Shown piece after piece: positions 5,314 to 6,881 of a stretch of 6,881 nt of DNA. Below the pieces are notes generated by a model. That model was not told where the DNA came from. It did no database searches and saw only the letters and a program-made list of their open reading frames with translations. The number at the start of each line of letters is the position of its first letter. The first letter of the stretch is position 1. The stretch comes from Candidatus Colwellbacteria bacterium CG10_big_fil_rev_8_21_14_0_10_41_28 (GTDB taxonomy: Bacteria; Patescibacteriota; Minisyncoccia; UBA6257; Colwellbacteraceae), in assembly GCA_002773755.1 (NCBI GenBank), contig PFAG01000001.1, forward strand, positions 1 through 6,881, written 5' to 3'. The translations under genes were made by a program, and so were the position numbers.

Positions 5314-5541
5314 ATGGAACAATTAATAGCCCAGAATGAAATGTTCTTTTTACTGGTTACCCTCTTATGGGTCTTGCCATGGAAGGGGTATGCGCTTTGG
5401 AAAGCTGCCCAAAGAGCGGATAAGGTTTGGTATGTTGCTCTATTGCTAGTTCAGACTCTTGGCTTATTGGAGATCATATATGTCTTCTATTTTGCTGACA
5501 GGCCAAGGAAGAAAGAGAAATCAGAGGAAAGTGAAAAATAG
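5314..5541 (+). CDS. small membrane protein, DUF5652-like
   Basis: A 75-aa protein with two membrane helices (about residues 11-30 and 38-60) joined by a short basic loop, and a highly charged tail (RPRKKEKSEESEK, 63-75). The motif LWVLPWKGYALWKAA (18-32) followed by DKVWYVALLLVQTLGLLEIIY (36-56) is what I recall for DUF5652, a family frequent in CPR genomes with no known function; the family name is from memory. The ATG at 5314 is preferred over an upstream in-frame TTG at 5278, which would add a 12-residue non-hydrophobic extension; an ATG at 5341 is a shorter alternative. No SD is visible. Its last 11 nt overlap the start of nfo, so the two are probably cotranscribed and coupled. Confidence 0.78.
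   Translation: MEQLIAQNEMFFLLVTLLWVLPWKGYALWKAAQRADKVWYVALLLVQTLGLLEIIYVFYFADRPRKKEKSEESEK
5524..5527 (+). promoter_or_regulatory. short SD supporting the GTG start of nfo
   Basis: GAGG at 5524-5527 lies 3 nt before the GTG at 5531, inside the end of the DUF5652-like gene. Spacing is short, but together with the 11-nt overlap and the 285-residue family length it supports GTG 5531 as the nfo start. Confidence 0.45.
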
Positions 5542-6385
5542 ATTACTTGGAGGGCATGTTTCCGCCGCGGGCGGGTTAAAAAATGCCATTATTAATGGCG
5601 CGGCTATTGGGGCCAATGCTATCCAAATTTTTGGGGCCTCACCAAGACAGTGGAATGTTAAAGGTGTTGAGGGGAAAGGAGTTGATGAGTACAAGGAGGC
5701 TTTGGGAAAAAGTGATATAGAGGCAGTATATCTCCATGCCGCCTATCTAGTTAATTTAGCAACAGGCGATAATGAACTATTTGATAAATCTGTAGACAAC
5801 TTAGCGGCTCACTACGAAATTGCTTCTGCCATAGGTGCGGATGGAATAGTTTTCCACATAGGTTCTAGCAAAGATGAGGATAGGCAGAAGGTTATTAAAG
5901 GGATTGCTTCTGGAATGAAGGAGGTTCTAAAGAGAGTTAAGACTGATAAAACTAAACTTATTATGGAAAACTCTTCTGGTGGTGGTGGAAAGATTGGAGA
6001 TTCATTAGATGACATAGGGGATATATATAAGGAGGTTGGCTCAAAGAGAATTGGAGTTTGTATAGATACGGCTCATATATTTGAATCTGGAGTATTGGAT
6101 TTTGAAAAGAAGAGCCTTAAAGATTTTTTTGATAGATTTGATAGAGAGATTGGGCTAGACAATCTAGAGCTTTTTCATATTAATGATTCAAAGACAGATT
6201 TCGGATCTTTTAGTGATAGACATGAGAACTTGGGCCAAGGAAAGATTGGTTTAGAGAAATTAGGGAATCTAGCTGCCCTTAAAAAGTTGCAGGGGAAACC
6301 TTGGATATTAGAGGTCCCTGGATTTGATGGGAGTGGGCCAGACAAGAAGAATATAAATATATTAAAGAGTCTTTTTGGCTTATAA
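5531..6385 (+). CDS. nfo: deoxyribonuclease IV (endonuclease IV, AP endonuclease)
   Basis: Nfo is a tri-zinc TIM-barrel enzyme that cuts the DNA backbone 5' of abasic sites and repairs blocked 3' ends in base excision repair. Started at GTG 5531 it is 284 aa, one residue from the E. coli length (285), and opens with the family signature LLGGHVSAAGGL (5-16). All nine zinc ligands are visible: His69 (YLHAAY), His109 (VFHIGS), Glu146 (IMENSSGG), Asp179 and His182 (CIDTAH), His216 (LFHIND), Asp229 and His231 (SDRHENLGQG) and Glu261 (ILEVPG), at almost the same numbers as in E. coli. The frame is open upstream to 5459, but that extension (MAYWRSYMSS...) is out-of-frame DUF5652 sequence and does not resemble the family. 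The enzyme should be fully active. Its stop codon overlaps a TATAAT for the next gene. Confidence 0.97.
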   Translation: MKNRLLGGHVSAAGGLKNAIINGAAIGANAIQIFGASPRQWNVKGVEGKGVDEYKEALGKSDIEAVYLHAAYLVNLATGDNELFDKSVDNLAAHYEIASAIGADGIVFHIGSSKDEDRQKVIKGIASGMKEVLKRVKTDKTKLIMENSSGGGGKIGDSLDDIGDIYKEVGSKRIGVCIDTAHIFESGVLDFEKKSLKDFFDRFDREIGLDNLELFHINDSKTDFGSFSDRHENLGQGKIGLEKLGNLAALKKLQGKPWILEVPGFDGSGPDKKNINILKSLFGL

Positions 6386-6386
6386 T
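6381..6386 (+). promoter_or_regulatory. consensus -10 (TATAAT) before the DUF389 gene
   Basis: A perfect TATAAT overlaps the nfo stop codon (TAA at 6383-6385) and ends 8 nt before the ATG at 6395, predicting a leader of at most a few bases. No -35 or TGn extension is evident. The 9-nt intergenic gap holds no SD. Confidence 0.45.
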
Positions 6387-6394
6387 ATTTAAAT

Positions 6395-6881
6395 ATGGTT
6401 GAAACAAAAGTTAGTAAAGATAAGAGTGAGGGAGATATCCTTGCTATAAAGGCTAGGGATCAATATAAAACCGTGGACGAACTTATGAAAAAGAGTGAGT
6501 CTAACTCTGTTTATTACACTCTACTAGTCTTGTCGTCATCAATAATTGCTTTTGGACTTTTGTTAAATAACTCTGCGGTCGTTATTGGAGGGATGTTGGT
6601 GACACCTGTTTTAACTCCAGTTTTGTTTATCTCATTGGGAATTGTTATTAATGAGGTCGATTTGGTTAAGCGAGTGGGGATGTTGCTAGCGAAATCATTT
6701 CTTATTATCGGAGGCGCTGGATATCTTTCATCTTTGGTCTTTGGGGCGTCCGAGATGCCAATTCTTTTTGAAAATAGTATGAGGACAGCAGCTTTGTATT
6801 TCATGGTTGCTCTTGGGGCAGGAATCGCTGCTGGATTTGCTTGGACAAGAAAAGATGTTGTTGACGCTCTACCGGGAGTTG
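6395..6881 (+). CDS. DUF389-family membrane protein, 3'-truncated by window edge
   Basis: The ATG at 6395 opens a frame that is uninterrupted to the window end (162 codons). A charged N-terminus (residues 1-38, many Lys/Glu/Asp) is followed by four hydrophobic helices (about 39-57, 59-82, 97-117, 132-150). The core LLNNSAVVIGGMLVTPVLTPVLF (56-78) matches the recalled DUF389 signature (N-S-x-A-V-V-I-G-x-M-L-x-x-P-x-x-x-P), and the glycine-rich fourth helix (ALGAGIAAGFAW) also fits. DUF389 proteins are multi-pass inner-membrane proteins of unestablished function found in bacteria and archaea. The frame starts 9 nt after nfo, has no SD and may be transcribed from the TATAAT at 6381 or by readthrough from nfo. 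The C-terminal part lies outside the window. Confidence 0.88.
   Translation, partial: MVETKVSKDKSEGDILAIKARDQYKTVDELMKKSESNSVYYTLLVLSSSIIAFGLLLNNSAVVIGGMLVTPVLTPVLFISLGIVINEVDLVKRVGMLLAKSFLIIGGAGYLSSLVFGASEMPILFENSMRTAALYFMVALGAGIAAGFAWTRKDVVDALPGV

Noticed and set aside
5459..5530. Upstream extension of nfo to 5459
   Set aside because: The extra 24 residues are out-of-frame DUF5652-like coding sequence, do not resemble endonuclease IV and would exceed the family length.
1..6881. CRISPR arrays, tRNA/rRNA genes, transposases, attachment sites
   Set aside because: I saw no regularly spaced repeats, no tRNA-like folds, no transposase motifs and no terminal inverted repeats; every stretch longer than 60 nt is accounted for by a gene.

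Overview
The window is a densely packed, single-strand stretch of a bacterial chromosome: nine genes, all on the + strand, with junctions from an 11-nt overlap to 57 nt. It is AT-rich apart from one small gene. The content points to Candidate Phyla Radiation (Patescibacteria), most likely a Parcubacteria-type lineage. The reasons are a UvrC that stops after its nuclease domain, a shortened YchF, a DUF5652-like small membrane protein, a small two-helix protein paired with a bacterial PH-domain membrane protein, and mostly AGA/AGG arginine codons. The long frames read through with TGG for Trp and no in-frame TGA, so the standard code fits; the TGA=Gly code of Gracilibacteria does not. The lineage call is inference, because no rRNA or phylogenetic marker was tested.

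Layout. Positions 1-3887 hold three housekeeping genes with gaps of 1 and 2 nt: the 3' part of uvrC (nucleotide excision repair), glmS (glucosamine-6-phosphate synthase) and ychF/OLA1 (TGS-domain P-loop ATPase). Positions 3907-4655 hold a membrane pair overlapping by ATGA: a 75-aa two-helix protein and a 174-aa protein with two membrane helices and a YdbS-like PH domain. Positions 4657-5012 form a self-contained transcription unit. It has a near-consensus sigma-70-type promoter, a strong Shine-Dalgarno, an 85-aa unrecognised basic protein with about 51% GC, and a strong intrinsic terminator. Positions 5014-6881 hold a second run: a one-domain MGMT-type alkyltransferase, a DUF5652-like membrane protein, endonuclease IV (nfo, all nine metal ligands present) and the 5' part of a DUF389 membrane protein.

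Working together. Three of the nine genes (uvrC, the MGMT-like gene, nfo) are DNA repair genes, covering bulky-lesion excision, O6-alkylguanine reversal or recognition, and abasic-site incision. The others are wall-precursor synthesis, a ribosome-associated ATPase and uncharacterised membrane proteins, so this is compact gene packing rather than one dedicated system.

The least ordinary part is 4657-5012. The small gene differs from its neighbours in GC and codon use and has the only strong SD in the window. That SD can pair with a perfect 8-nt complement inside its own coding region, and the complement can instead form a local hairpin, which resembles an RNA switch. An inverted repeat also straddles its -10 box. 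By contrast, the six internal ATG-start genes lack a convincing SD, and several have a -10-like hexamer 6-8 nt before the ATG, which suggests leaderless or very short-leader transcripts.
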